Shown piece after piece: positions 17,791 to 26,343 of a stretch of 64,000 bases of DNA (position 1 is its first letter; the number at the start of each line of letters is the position of its first letter). The notes under the pieces are model-generated. The model searched no databases, was not told where the DNA came from, and saw only the letters and a list, made by a program, of their open reading frames with translations. This DNA is from Streptomyces goshikiensis (GTDB lineage: Bacteria > Actinomycetota > Actinomycetes > Streptomycetales > Streptomycetaceae), in the NCBI RefSeq assembly GCF_014650555.1, contig NZ_BMVE01000011.1:186001-250000 (forward strand). The letters are read 5' to 3'. Both the position numbers and the translations under genes were made by a program.

Positions 17791-18072
17791 CAAGGAGCTC
17801 CGGGAGTGTGACTCCGGTTTGGCGACCAGGTTTGTGACTTCGGCCGACGTGGGTATGGCCTCAAGGGTGCCGGGTGCGACGCCCCTCGCCCCTTCCGTGA
17901 CGACCGGACGAGTCGGCTGCCCGGACCCGGCACGCCAGTGGTTCGACCTGCGTGGCGCGCGGGATCACGGGTAGGGGTGGGAAGGCGGGGATACAGACAT
18001 GCCGCAGCGCCCGGCAACAAGTTTCCTTGTCATCGGGCACCGCGGCACAGCTGTGTACGGCTGGTCGTCGCG

Positions 18073-18555
18073 TCAGGACGCGAGAACCTCGTCGAGGAGG
18101 GCCTCAGCCTTGTCCTCGTTGGTGTTTTCGGCGAGCGCGAGCTCGCTCACCAGAATCTGGCGCGCCTTCGCGAGCATCCGCTTCTCGCCCGCGGAAAGCC
18201 CGCGCTCACGCTCACGACGCCACAGGTCACGCACCACTTCGGCGACCTTGATGACATCGCCAGAAGCGAGCTTCTCCAGATTTGCCTTGTAGCGCCGGGA
18301 CCAGTTCGTCGGCTCTTCTGCGTACGGTGCGCGAAGCACCTCGAAGACCCGGTCCAGCCCGTCCTGGCCGACTACGTCGCGAACACCGACGAACTCCGCA
18401 TTGTCCGCAGGCACACGAACCGTCAGGTCGCCCTGGGCGACCTTGAGCACCAAGTAGGTCTTGTCCACGCCTTTGATCTGACGAGTCTCAATGGCCTCGA
18501 TCAGCGCGGCCCCGTGATGGGGATAGACCACGGTGTCGCCAACCTTGAACGTCAT
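18073..18555 (-). CDS. carD: CarD family RNA polymerase-binding regulator
   Basis: A 160-residue protein with the RNA polymerase interaction domain at the N-terminus (FKVGDTVVYPHHGAALIEAIE) and a C-terminal helical domain with the conserved tryptophan segment (VVRDLWRRERERGLSAGEKRML). CarD/CdnL stabilises open promoter complexes, especially at rRNA promoters, and is essential in mycobacteria. It lies upstream of ispDF on the same strand with a 282-base gap that holds no obvious gene. A GGAAGGGG ribosome site precedes the ATG. Confidence 0.95.
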   Translation of the reverse strand: MTFKVGDTVVYPHHGAALIEAIETRQIKGVDKTYLVLKVAQGDLTVRVPADNAEFVGVRDVVGQDGLDRVFEVLRAPYAEEPTNWSRRYKANLEKLASGDVIKVAEVVRDLWRRERERGLSAGEKRMLAKARQILVSELALAENTNEDKAEALLDEVLAS

Positions 18556-19131
18556 GTGACAGGTACCCCTTCCGTGGCTATCCAGGGTAACACGAGAACT
18601 GACCGTAATGAATGGCGTTTTCGCAGGTCAGGGCCCATCTCAGGGCTTGACAACTGTGATGCGAACGTGCTGCGGAGGGCCTGCGGAAGGGGGTATTCGC
18701 AGGTCGGAGGCGCTGCGCGGACCAGCCGAAACGGCCACGTTACACCTGCCGCCCGACCGGTTCGGTGTGACGTACGTCCCGTTTTGCCGGTTTCGGGGCG
18801 GGTAAACCGAACTACTCCGTTCGACTGGCGACCACCCGTACGGAGCGGTTCCGGCCCAATCGGGAATTGATCACGGAGTGGCGTTCGGGGGAATCCCGGA
18901 ATTCGATCACCGGCCACCCGGCGTGCGATATGCGAGGGGCACATGAACGGCGGGCGGAATACAAGATCGCGGGGCGGCCGCAGGGCGGGCCGGGTACTGC
19001 GGAGGGTCGGGTGCGGGGGCGGGGCGGCGGCTCGGTAACCTAAGCCCGCTGACACACCCTTAGGGCGGCTTTACCTCGGCCGTCCCGAGAGCCCACCCTC
19101 CCGTCCGTACGTCCTAGGAGTTGCCGCCGCC
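18556..19131. other. Gene-free region between carD and a divergent lipoprotein gene
   Basis: A 576-base non-coding stretch between divergent genes. It must contain the carD promoter (minus strand, near GTTACCCTGGATAG, about 18575-18590) and the lipoprotein promoter. A TTGACA hexamer at 18647-18652 has no matching -10. No open frame with good codon usage, tRNA or strong terminator is seen. The length is unusual for this compact window and may reflect complex control. Confidence 0.5.
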
Positions 19132-19827
19132 GTGAGCCGCAGCCTTCGACGCGGCGCCCTCGCCGCTTCCGCCGTCGTGTTCTCCATCGCCTCGCTCGCC
19201 GCGTGCGGCGCGGGCAACGACGCGCAGACTCTCCAGATCAAGCCGGACAACGCCGCCGTCACCAAGGGCGACATCAAGGTCCAGAACGCACTGGTGATCA
19301 CCCAGGGCGAGAAGGACGCGAAGGGCCCCGCCGCCGTCTCGGCGACGGTCTTCAACTCCGGCACGACCGAGCAGACGCTCGACGCCATCACCCTCAAGGG
19401 CGGCGGCAAGGTCGTACTGAAGGGCGCGACGGGCAGCGGCAAGGTCGTCGTGCCGGCCGGCGGCTCCGTGGTGCTCGGCGGCAAGGGCAACGCCGCCGCC
19501 GTGATCGAGGGCGGCCGCGAGGCGGTCCAGGACGGCAACGTCCAGGACGTCGTCTTCCAGCTGAGCAAGACGGGCGACGTCGCCCTCCAGGCGTTCGTCG
19601 TCCCGGGCTCCGGGATGTACGCGAACTACGGCCCGACCGAGGCCCCGGCCGCCGGCGCCAGCCCGTCGGGCAGCCCGTCCGGCTCCCCCTCCGGCAGCCC
19701 GTCCGGCGCCCCCTCGGGCGGCCCCTCCGGCACCCCCGCGGGCAAGCCGTCGGGCAGCGCCTCCACCTCGGCGGGCGCCGCCGCGGGCACGCCGTCGGGC
19801 TCCCCGTCGCACAGCGCCGGTCACTGA
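19132..19827 (+). CDS. Lipoprotein, copper-chaperone-like fold (DUF461 type)
   Basis: A 231-residue lipoprotein. A signal peptide ends in the lipobox SLAAC (Cys24). The middle (residues 35-165) resembles the all-beta PCu(A)C/DUF461 fold, with IKVQNALVITQ and AVSATVFNSGTTEQTLDAITL, but the methionine/histidine copper ligands of true PCuAC proteins are not evident, so copper binding is doubtful. The last 65 residues are a Pro/Ser/Gly tandem repeat (SGSPSGSP-like), likely a flexible wall-spanning tail. TAGGAG lies 11 bases before the GTG start. Confidence 0.75.
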   Translation: MSRSLRRGALAASAVVFSIASLAACGAGNDAQTLQIKPDNAAVTKGDIKVQNALVITQGEKDAKGPAAVSATVFNSGTTEQTLDAITLKGGGKVVLKGATGSGKVVVPAGGSVVLGGKGNAAAVIEGGREAVQDGNVQDVVFQLSKTGDVALQAFVVPGSGMYANYGPTEAPAAGASPSGSPSGSPSGSPSGAPSGGPSGTPAGKPSGSASTSAGAAAGTPSGSPSHSAGH

Positions 19828-19834
19828 CACACCG

Positions 19835-19871
19835 GAAGGGCCCCGTCCGCTCGCTGCGGACGGGGCCCTTC
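19835..19871. terminator. Bidirectional terminator hairpin
   Basis: Perfect 16-base stem GAAGGGCCCCGTCCGC with its complement around TCGCT, between the lipoprotein gene and convergent phoP. Confidence 0.88.
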
Positions 19872-19916
19872 TGTCATCCCGGTGGAGCCGGGTTCAGGGC
19901 CTGCGGCCCCTTCGGT

Positions 19917-20597
19917 TTACGGCTCGAACTTGTAGCCGAGGCCACGGACCGTGACCAGGTAGCGCGGCGCGCCCGGGTCCGGCTCGATCTTGGCGCGCAG
20001 CCGCTTCACGTGGACGTCGAGGGTCTTGGTGTCACCGACGTAGTCGGCGCCCCAGACCCGGTCGATGAGCTGCATACGGGTCAGCACGCGGCCCGCGTTG
20101 CGCAGCAGCATCTCCAGCAGGTCGAACTCCTTCAGCGGCAGGTCCACCTTGCCGCCGCCGACGGTGACGACGTGGCGGTCCACGTCCATCCGTACGGGGC
20201 CGGCCTCCAGGGCCGCCGGGGTGACCTCCTCCGGCTCGCCGCGGCGGCGCAGGACCGCGCGGATGCGGGCGACCAGCTCCCGCGAGGAGAAGGGCTTGGT
20301 GACGTAGTCATCGGCTCCTATCTCCAGCCCGACGACCTTGTCGATCTCGCTGTCCTTGGCGGTCACCATGATCACGGGGACGTTGGAGCGGCCGCGCAGC
20401 TGCCGGCAGACCTCCGTACCGGGCAGGCCGGGGAGCATCAGGTCGAGCAGGACGAGGTCGGCGCCGTTGCGCTCGAACTCGTCGAGCCCGTCGGGCCCCG
20501 TCGCCGCGATCGCGACCTCGAAGCCTTCCTTGCGGAGCATGTAGGACAGGGCGTCGCTGAAGGATTCCTCATCCTCGACGACGAGCACTCGGGTCAC
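19917..20597 (-). CDS. phoP: Phosphate response regulator PhoP
   Basis: A 226-residue OmpR-type regulator. The receiver domain has acidic pocket VVEDEE, phospho-acceptor Asp52 in LVLLDLMLPG, and Lys in YVTKPFSS; the winged-helix domain contains VDLPLKEFDLLEMLLRNAG and TLDVHVKRLRAKIE. In Streptomyces PhoP activates phosphate scavenging (pst, phoA, ppk) and represses antibiotic production and nitrogen genes. The GTG start overlaps the phoR stop (GTGA), and divergent phoU confirms the identity. Confidence 0.96.
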   Translation of the reverse strand: MTRVLVVEDEESFSDALSYMLRKEGFEVAIAATGPDGLDEFERNGADLVLLDLMLPGLPGTEVCRQLRGRSNVPVIMVTAKDSEIDKVVGLEIGADDYVTKPFSSRELVARIRAVLRRRGEPEEVTPAALEAGPVRMDVDRHVVTVGGGKVDLPLKEFDLLEMLLRNAGRVLTRMQLIDRVWGADYVGDTKTLDVHVKRLRAKIEPDPGAPRYLVTVRGLGYKFEP

Positions 20598-21832
20598 GGA
20601 AGGACCTCCGGGGCAGGGATGACTGGTTCTGGGTCGAGCAGGGGTCGGGCGGGTGCGGGGGCCGTCGCGGGGGTCTGGGCTGCTGCTTCGGGGAGTCGCA
20701 GGGTGAACGTGGAGCCCTGGCCCTCCGAGCTCCATACCGACACCTCCCCGCCGTGCGACGCCGCCACGTGCTTCACGATCGCGAGGCCGAGTCCGGTACC
20801 TCCCGTGGCGCGGGAGCGGGCCGGGTCCACGCGGTAGAAGCGCTCGAAGATGCGCTCGCGGTCCTTTTCGGGGATGCCGATGCCCTGGTCGGTCACGGCT
20901 ATCTCGATCAAGTCTCCACCCGGCGCGGTGACCCGCCGCGCGGCGATGCCGACGCGGGTACGGGCCGGGCTGTAGTTGACGGCGTTCTCCACGAGGTTGC
21001 CGAGGGCGGCCGCGAGCTGTCCCCGGTTGCCCCAGACGCGCAGGTCGGCGGTGCCGCCGGCGGCCATGGTGATCTGCTTGGAGGTGGCCGTGTGGCGGCA
21101 GCGGTCGATGGCCTCCGCCACGAGCGTGTCCACCCGTACGGGCTCCGCGTCCTCCAGGGGGTCGTCGTTCTGTACCCGGGAGAGGTCGATGAGCTCTTGT
21201 ACGAGGCTGATCAGACGGGCCGCCTCGATCTGCATCCGGCCGGCGAAGCGGCTGACCGCCTCGGGGTCGTCCGAGGCGTCCATGACCGCCTCGGAGAGCA
21301 GCGAGATCGCTCCGACCGGGGTCTTCAGCTCGTGCGACACGTTCGCGACGAAGTCGCGGCGCACCGCCTCGATGCGGCGGGCCTCGGTGAGGTCCTCGAC
21401 GAGCAGCAGCACGAGCCGGGAGCCGAGCGGGGCGACGCGGGCGGAGACCGCGAGGGCCTCGCCCCGGCCGGTGCCGCGCCGGGGCAGGTCCAGTTCGACC
21501 TGGCGTATCTCCCCGTCACGGCGGGTGTCGCGGGCCATGTGGAGCATGGGCTCCACGGACAGCTTCCCGCCGCGGACCAGCCCCAGGGCGTACGCCGCCG
21601 AGCTGGCCTTGACCACCGCGTCGCCTTCGTCGAGTACGACGGCGGAGGAGCGGAGTACGGAGAGGACGGTGTCCACGCCGGGCGGGAGCACCGCGTTGAT
21701 GTCGGGGCGCATGGAGCTCCGGGTGGGGCGGGCCTGGTCGCGCTCGCTCCAGCGGAACGCCAGCATCGCGATCACACCGGTGCACAGACCGGCGATCGCT
21801 GCAGCTGCGGCGACCGCCGCGTTCACGTCCAT
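20594..21832 (-). CDS. phoR: Phosphate sensor histidine kinase PhoR
   Basis: A 412-residue kinase with one membrane segment (residues 5-27), a PAS-like region, a HisKA domain with FVANVSHELKTPVG (His167) and a HATPase domain (LGNLVENAVNYSP, VTDQGIGIPEKD, GGTGLGLAIVKHV). Only one membrane helix is visible, as in the short mycobacterial/streptomycete PhoR class, so phosphate is probably sensed through the Pst/PhoU system. TAACCT (21839-21844, minus strand) six bases before the ATG indicates a leaderless start. The first gene of the phoRP operon. Confidence 0.95.
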   Translation of the reverse strand: MDVNAAVAAAAAIAGLCTGVIAMLAFRWSERDQARPTRSSMRPDINAVLPPGVDTVLSVLRSSAVVLDEGDAVVKASSAAYALGLVRGGKLSVEPMLHMARDTRRDGEIRQVELDLPRRGTGRGEALAVSARVAPLGSRLVLLLVEDLTEARRIEAVRRDFVANVSHELKTPVGAISLLSEAVMDASDDPEAVSRFAGRMQIEAARLISLVQELIDLSRVQNDDPLEDAEPVRVDTLVAEAIDRCRHTATSKQITMAAGGTADLRVWGNRGQLAAALGNLVENAVNYSPARTRVGIAARRVTAPGGDLIEIAVTDQGIGIPEKDRERIFERFYRVDPARSRATGGTGLGLAIVKHVAASHGGEVSVWSSEGQGSTFTLRLPEAAAQTPATAPAPARPLLDPEPVIPAPEVLP

Positions 21833-21905
21833 GTATCCAGGTTAAGCAGGCATGACGACACTTCCACAGCCGTTCGGGTGGCACCTCGAACACTCGTCGC
21901 CCAGA

Positions 21906-21966
21906 GTTCACCCTGGCGACGGGGTTGATTCACTTGTGATGCCGGAGTCGGACGCGTTCACGGCCG
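21906..21966. promoter_or_regulatory. PHO-box-like direct repeats between phoR and phoU
   Basis: GTTCACCCTGG (21906-21916) and ATTCACTTGTG (21928-21938) are spaced 22 bases apart, two turns of the 11-base PHO-box unit GTTCACC. A third GTTCACGG lies at 21956. PhoP is known to bind such repeats in the phoU-phoRP intergenic region of S. coelicolor. The middle unit is degenerate. Confidence 0.65.
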
Positions 21967-22050
21967 AACGTGTCAACGTGGGGCCATGAGGCCGCCCCGG
22001 CCCGGCCCACGGGCAGGAAAGCAGTAGGCAGTAGGCAGAGAGGGACACCC

Positions 22051-22728
22051 ATGCGTGACGCGTACCACGAGGAACTGGACTCGATCGGAGAAGGCCTGGT
22101 CGAGATGGCCCGGCTGGTCGGTTCCGCGATCGGGCGGGCCACGACGTCCATGCTCGACGCCGACCTGAAGCTCGCCGAGAGCGTCATCGCCGCCGACCAG
22201 AAGGTCGACGACCTCCAGCACGACCTGGAGGCGCGCGCCATCGCGCTGCTCGCCCGCCAGCAGCCGGTCGCCACCGACCTGCGCATCGTCGTCACCTCGC
22301 TGCGGATGAGCGCGGACCTGGAGCGCTCCGGCGACCTGGCCCAGCACGTGGCGAAGCTCGCCCGGCTGCGGTTCCCGGACACGGCGGTGCCGCGGGACCT
22401 GCACGCCACCATCCTGGAGATGGGGCAGCTGGCGCAGCGCCTGATGGCGAAGGCCGCCGAGGTGATCATCACGAAGGACGTCGACCTGGCGCTCCAACTG
22501 GAGCAGGACGACGACGAGATGGACCAGCTGCACCGCACGCTGTTCCAGCACCTGATGGACGACCGCTGGAAGCACGGCATCGAGACCGCCGTGGACGTGA
22601 CGCTGCTGGGCCGCTACTACGAGCGCTTCGCGGACCACGCGGTGTCGGTGGCCAAGCGCGTCGTCTACCTGGTGACGGGCGAGCACGCGGACGAGCTCCA
22701 GCCCCCGACGGTCGTCGAGGGCGTCTGA
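22051..22728 (+). CDS. phoU: Phosphate signalling regulator PhoU
   Basis: A 225-residue all-helical protein made of two tandem PhoU three-helix repeats, each with an acidic metal-cluster motif (repeat 1 EDKVDDLQHDLE-like AADQKVDDLQ, repeat 2 EQDDDEMDQLH; second-repeat GRYYERFADHAVSVA). PhoU couples the Pst transporter to PhoR and damps the phosphate response. ATG 22051 is chosen over upstream starts because AGAGGGA precedes it and homologues begin MRDAYHEELD. Divergent from phoR-phoP. Confidence 0.95.
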   Translation: MRDAYHEELDSIGEGLVEMARLVGSAIGRATTSMLDADLKLAESVIAADQKVDDLQHDLEARAIALLARQQPVATDLRIVVTSLRMSADLERSGDLAQHVAKLARLRFPDTAVPRDLHATILEMGQLAQRLMAKAAEVIITKDVDLALQLEQDDDEMDQLHRTLFQHLMDDRWKHGIETAVDVTLLGRYYERFADHAVSVAKRVVYLVTGEHADELQPPTVVEGV

Positions 22729-22852
22729 GGGCGGGGAGGCCCTCCTGCGCTTCTGCGCCAATGCGCCGTTGACGCGCCGGTATGGCTGGGCATGAATGAG
22801 GCGAAGGCACTCCCACGTTCGCCATCCCGTATGCCGCCTGCGAGGAGGAACC

Positions 22853-23002
22853 ATGCCCGATTCCCCCGTTCCCATCACCCCGGAGCAAGAGCAGCAGCCG
22901 AGGCCCGAACCGCTGCGCCTGCCGCTGCTCGCCGCCTGCGGCTGCGGCTCGGGCTGCGGCTGCGGCTGCCAGTCCGGCGCCCCGTGCCAGTGCGGCGGCT
23001 GA
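22853..23002 (+). CDS. Small cysteine-rich protein (49 residues)
   Basis: Starts MPDSPVPITPEQEQQ, then a proline/leucine stretch, then a C-terminal 23 residues with seven cysteines in CGCG, GCGCGC and PCQCGG patterns alternating with glycine. A strong GAGGAGGAA ribosome site lies five bases before the ATG, and a long terminator follows, so it looks like a real single gene. I do not recognise a family. The Cys-Gly pattern suggests metal binding (metallothionein-like) or a thiol-rich peptide; nothing nearby looks like a peptide-modifying enzyme. Confidence 0.75.
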   Translation: MPDSPVPITPEQEQQPRPEPLRLPLLAACGCGSGCGCGCQSGAPCQCGG

Positions 23003-23027
23003 CCCGCCCACCGGTACCCGTACGCGA

Positions 23028-23066
23028 GAGGGCCCCGTCCGGCACACCCATGCCGGCCGGGGCCCT
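23028..23066 (+). terminator. Terminator after the cysteine-rich gene
   Basis: Stem GAGGGCCCCG/CGGGGCCCTC extended by CCGGC pairs, around ACACCCAT, 25 bases after the stop. Confidence 0.75.
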
Positions 23067-23096
23067 CACCCGTACCCCTAGGATGCCGACGGGGGC

Positions 23097-23171
23097 GGGG
23101 CCGTAGCGCAGAGGTCGTCGCGCGCGGTCTCCAAAACCGCGAGGACGCCGGTTCGATCCCGGCCGGCTCCG
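23097..23171 (+). tRNA. tRNA-Trp (anticodon CCA), atypical
   Basis: Cloverleaf of 75 nucleotides: acceptor GGGGCCG/CGGCTCC with one G-T pair and discriminator G; anticodon stem GCGGT/ACCGC with loop CTCCAAA (anticodon CCA); T arm GCCGG-TTCGATC-CCGGC. Oddities: the D stem GCGC/GCGC joins the anticodon stem with no base 26, the D loop lacks the usual A21, and the variable loop has six bases. It may be a second, divergent tRNA-Trp or a decaying copy. Confidence 0.72.
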
Positions 23172-23180
23172 TCCCTCTCC

Positions 23181-23918
23181 TCAGCGCGGCGTGAGGAGGC
23201 AGAACTCGTTGCCTTCCGGGTCGGCCAGAACCGTCCAGTGGATCGCGGCCCGGTCGAAAGCGGGGTCGGTGGCGCCCAGGGCGCGCAGTCGGGCCTCCTC
23301 CTCCGCCAGGTCGTCGCCGGGGTAGGGGCAGACGTCGAGGTGGACGCGGTTCCACACGCTCTTGGTGTCGGGAGTCCGGAGGAACTCCAGGTAGGGCCCG
23401 ACGCCCTTGGCGGAGCGCAGGCTCGCCTGCTCGTCGGTGACCTGGTGCACCGTCCAGTCCGTCGCCTCGCCCCAGAACCGGGCCATCCCCCGCGGGTCGG
23501 CGCAGTCGACCACCACCGCGGCGACCGGCCCGGTGTCCCGGTAGACCTGACGGGGCTCCAGGACGCAGAACTCGTTGCCCTCCGGGTCGGCCATGACCGT
23601 CCAGGGGACGTCGCCCTGCCCCACGTCGGCGAGCGTCGCGCCGAGATCCTTCAAGCGCGCGACCAGCTCCGCCTGATGGGCGGTCGAGGTGGTGGCCAGA
23701 TCGAGGTGCACCCGGTTCTTGACCGTCTTGGGTTCCGGGCGGGCGACGATGTCGATGCAGACGGCCACGGGGTCGGGGTAGGCGAAGCCCACGGGTTCGA
23801 GGTTGGTCACCCCGGGCCCCTCGCTGTCGACACCCCAGCCGAGTGCCTCCGCCCAGAACCGCCCGAGCGCGGAGTCGTCGTGGGCCTTCATGTTGATCTG
23901 CACGAGTCGCGTTGCCAT
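23181..23918 (-). CDS. VOC family protein, two-domain
   Basis: A 245-residue protein formed by two tandem vicinal-oxygen-chelate (glyoxalase/bleomycin-resistance) domains. Each ends with the same signature, WTVMADPEGNEFCVLEPR (near residue 115) and WTVLADPEGNEFCLLTPR (C-terminus), and each has a KNRVHLDL or WNRVHLDV strand with a potential metal histidine. The internal duplication gives a full pseudodimer. Substrate unknown; these can be dioxygenases, isomerases or drug-binding proteins. TAGGAT (23926-23931, minus strand) seven bases before ATG suggests a leaderless start. Confidence 0.85.
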   Translation of the reverse strand: MATRLVQINMKAHDDSALGRFWAEALGWGVDSEGPGVTNLEPVGFAYPDPVAVCIDIVARPEPKTVKNRVHLDLATTSTAHQAELVARLKDLGATLADVGQGDVPWTVMADPEGNEFCVLEPRQVYRDTGPVAAVVVDCADPRGMARFWGEATDWTVHQVTDEQASLRSAKGVGPYLEFLRTPDTKSVWNRVHLDVCPYPGDDLAEEEARLRALGATDPAFDRAAIHWTVLADPEGNEFCLLTPR

Positions 23919-23948
23919 GCCGCAGATCCTAGGACTCAGCGCATGAGA

Positions 23949-23988
23949 ATGCCTCCCACCCGGCGCCGTATGCGCAGGTGGGAGGCAT
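23949..23988 (-). terminator. Terminator after gpmA
   Basis: Twelve-base stem ATGCCTCCCACC with GGTGGGAGGCAT, 14 bases past the gpmA stop on the minus strand; the loop contains a smaller pairing. Confidence 0.8.
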
Positions 23989-24002
23989 GATCACAAAACT
24001 TG

Positions 24003-24761
24003 CTACTTCTTGCCCTGGTTCTTGACGGCCTCGATGGCGGCCGCGGCGGCCGCCGGGTCGAGGTAGGTGCCGCCCGGGTTGAGGGGCTTGAAGTCGGCGT
24101 CCAGCTCGTAGGCGAGGGGGATGCCGGTCGGGATGTTGAGGCCCGCGATGTCGGCGTCGGAGATGCCGTCCAGGTGCTTGACCAGGGCGCGGAGGCTGTT
24201 GCCGTGCGCCGCGACCAGGACCGTGCGGCCCGCGAGGAGGTCCGGGACGATGCCGTCGTACCAGTACGGGAGCATGCGGACGACGACGTCCTTCAGGCAC
24301 TCCGTCTTGGGGCGGAGCTCCGGCGGGATGGTCGCGTAGCGCGGGTCCTCGGACTGGGAGAACTCCGTACCGTCCGCGAGGGCCGGCGGCGGGGTGTCGT
24401 ACGAGCGGCGCCACAGCATGAACTGCTCCTCGCCGAACTCGGCGAGGGTCTGGGCCTTGTCCTTGCCCTGGAGGGCGCCGTAGTGGCGCTCGTTCAGGCG
24501 CCAGGAGCGGTGGACCGGGATCCAGTGGCGGTCGGCGGACTCCAGGGCCAGCTGCGCGGTGCGGATCGCGCGCTTCTGGAGGGACGTGTGGACCACGTCG
24601 GGGAGGAGGTCGGCGTCCTTCAGGAGTTCGCCACCGCGGACTGCCTCCTTCTCGCCCTTCTCGTTGAGATTCACGTCCACCCAGCCGGTGAACAGGTTCT
24701 TCGCGTTCCACTCGCTCTCGCCGTGGCGGAGGAGGATCAGCTTGTACGGTGCGTCGGCCAT
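24003..24761 (-). CDS. gpmA: 2,3-bisphosphoglycerate-dependent phosphoglycerate mutase
   Basis: A 252-residue glycolytic enzyme interconverting 3- and 2-phosphoglycerate. The phospho-histidine motif is LLRHGESEWN (His near residue 13), with SLQKRAIRTA, LNERHYGALQG and the second catalytic histidine in VAAHGNSLRALVKHLDG. Length and motifs are standard. The ATG at 24761 lies seven bases after TAGGCT (24769-24774, minus strand), so the message is probably leaderless. Confidence 0.96.
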   Translation of the reverse strand: MADAPYKLILLRHGESEWNAKNLFTGWVDVNLNEKGEKEAVRGGELLKDADLLPDVVHTSLQKRAIRTAQLALESADRHWIPVHRSWRLNERHYGALQGKDKAQTLAEFGEEQFMLWRRSYDTPPPALADGTEFSQSEDPRYATIPPELRPKTECLKDVVVRMLPYWYDGIVPDLLAGRTVLVAAHGNSLRALVKHLDGISDADIAGLNIPTGIPLAYELDADFKPLNPGGTYLDPAAAAAAIEAVKNQGKK

Positions 24762-24923
24762 GCGTACGAGCCTAATGGACGCGCCGGAGCCCTCGCGCGC
24801 GCCGTTCACGGGCTGGTCGGACGGCGTCGATTGACGCTGCCCGTCAATTCGCTGGCGTGCGCGCGCGGGCGCTCGTACGGTGCGGGGAGCCCAAGAGACG
24901 CTTACATCACCGGGGGATTCCGT

Positions 24924-26252
24924 ATGGTTTTCGGCAGTTTGACACGGGTCGTCCGGGAAAGCGTGTCGGGTCTGCCGCGCGCTTTCTGGTGGCTCTGGAC
25001 GAGCACGCTGATCAACCGGCTCGGGGCCTTCGTCGCCACGTTCATGACCCTGTACCTGACCCTGGAGCGGGGCTATTCGGCCTCCTTCGCCGGGCTCGTG
25101 GTGGCCCTGCACGGGCTGGGCGGGGTGATCTCCTCGCTGGTCGCGGGCGTGATGACCGACCGGCTGGGGCGGCGGCCGACGCTGCTGGCGGCGCAGGCGT
25201 CGACGGCGTTCTCGGTGGCGCTGCTCGGGTTCATGGAGCACCCGGCGGCGATCGCGGCGGTGGCGCTGCTGGTCGGCATGACCTCGAACGCGTCGCGGCC
25301 GGCGGTGCAGGCGATGATGGCGGACATCGTCCGCCCGGAGGACCGGGTCCGGGCCTTCTCGCTCAACTACTGGGCCATCAACCTCGGGTTCGCGGTGAGC
25401 GCGACGGCGGCGGGCGTGATCGCCGAGTACAGCTACCTGGCCGGGTTCCTGGGCGAGGCGGCGCTGACGCTGGTGTGCGCGGTGCTGGTGTACGCCAAGC
25501 TGCCGGAGTCGCAACCGGCGGCGGTGCCCGTCGCCCCGGGGACGGCCGTCGGGCCCGAGACCCGGCTGGGGACGGTCCTGCGCGACGGGCGGTTCATGGG
25601 CGTGGTCGGGCTGTCGTTCCTGATCTCGCTCGTGTTCACGCAGGGGTCGGTCGGGCTGCCGGTGGCGATGGGCGCGGCCGGGTTCTCGCCCGGGGACTAC
25701 GGGCTGGTCATCGCGGTGAACGGGCTGCTGATCGTGGTGCTGCAGATCCCGGTCAGCCGGTTCATCGAGCACCGGGACCCGCAGCTGCTGCTGGTCGCCT
25801 CGGCGTTGCTGGCCGGATACGGGTTCGCGCTGACGGCGTTCGCCGGGTCGCTGTGGGCGTACGCGCTGACGGTGTGCGTGTGGACGCTCGCGGAGATCGT
25901 GAACTCGCCGACGCAGATGAGCCTGGTGGTGCGGCTGTCCCCGGCGGACGGACGCGGGCGCTACCAGGGGGTGTACACGATGTCGTGGGCGGTGGCCTCG
26001 CTGGTGGCCCCGCTGATGGCGGGGTTCGTGATCGACCGCTGGGGGGCGGGGTGGCTGTGGGGGGCCACGGGCGTGGTGGGCACGGGGGCGGCGCTGGGGT
26101 ACTGGCTGCTGATGCGGGGGGTTCCCGTGGGGGCGGGGGGCGGGGCGGCTGTCGCCGATGTCCCGGCCGGTGAGGTTGCTGTTGCCCCGGTGGCCGTCGC
26201 TCCCGTGACCGCGGAGACGGTGGCCGCCGCGGATGTGCGGCCCGCCGTCTGA
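24924..26252 (+). CDS. MFS transporter
   Basis: A 442-residue major facilitator with about twelve membrane helices. Family motif A is in GVMTDRLGRRPTLL (loop 2-3). The set includes LINRLGAFVATFMTLYLTL, VVGLSFLISLVFTQGS and MSWAVASLVAPLMAGFVIDRWG. It belongs to the drug-exporter-like group with a proline/alanine/valine-rich cytoplasmic tail. Substrate unknown. ATG 24924 is supported by GGGGGA upstream and by the fact that the frame before it is a shadow of gpmA. Confidence 0.85.
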   Translation: MVFGSLTRVVRESVSGLPRAFWWLWTSTLINRLGAFVATFMTLYLTLERGYSASFAGLVVALHGLGGVISSLVAGVMTDRLGRRPTLLAAQASTAFSVALLGFMEHPAAIAAVALLVGMTSNASRPAVQAMMADIVRPEDRVRAFSLNYWAINLGFAVSATAAGVIAEYSYLAGFLGEAALTLVCAVLVYAKLPESQPAAVPVAPGTAVGPETRLGTVLRDGRFMGVVGLSFLISLVFTQGSVGLPVAMGAAGFSPGDYGLVIAVNGLLIVVLQIPVSRFIEHRDPQLLLVASALLAGYGFALTAFAGSLWAYALTVCVWTLAEIVNSPTQMSLVVRLSPADGRGRYQGVYTMSWAVASLVAPLMAGFVIDRWGAGWLWGATGVVGTGAALGYWLLMRGVPVGAGGGAAVADVPAGEVAVAPVAVAPVTAETVAAADVRPAV

Positions 26253-26343
26253 CGCGGGTGGATGGGGGGCGGGCGGGTGGCGGGGCCCTGCGGGGCTCCT
26301 CCCCTGCCCGCCCTTCCGCCGTTCCCCGGGGTGGCGGGGCCCG

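Noticed and set aside
17791..18072. Small gene between ispD and carD
   Set aside because: No frame with good start, ribosome site and consistent codon use was found; it is treated as non-coding.
21970..22050. Longer phoU with start at 21970
   Set aside because: The extra 27 residues are not phoU-like, and AGAGGGA stands before ATG 22051.
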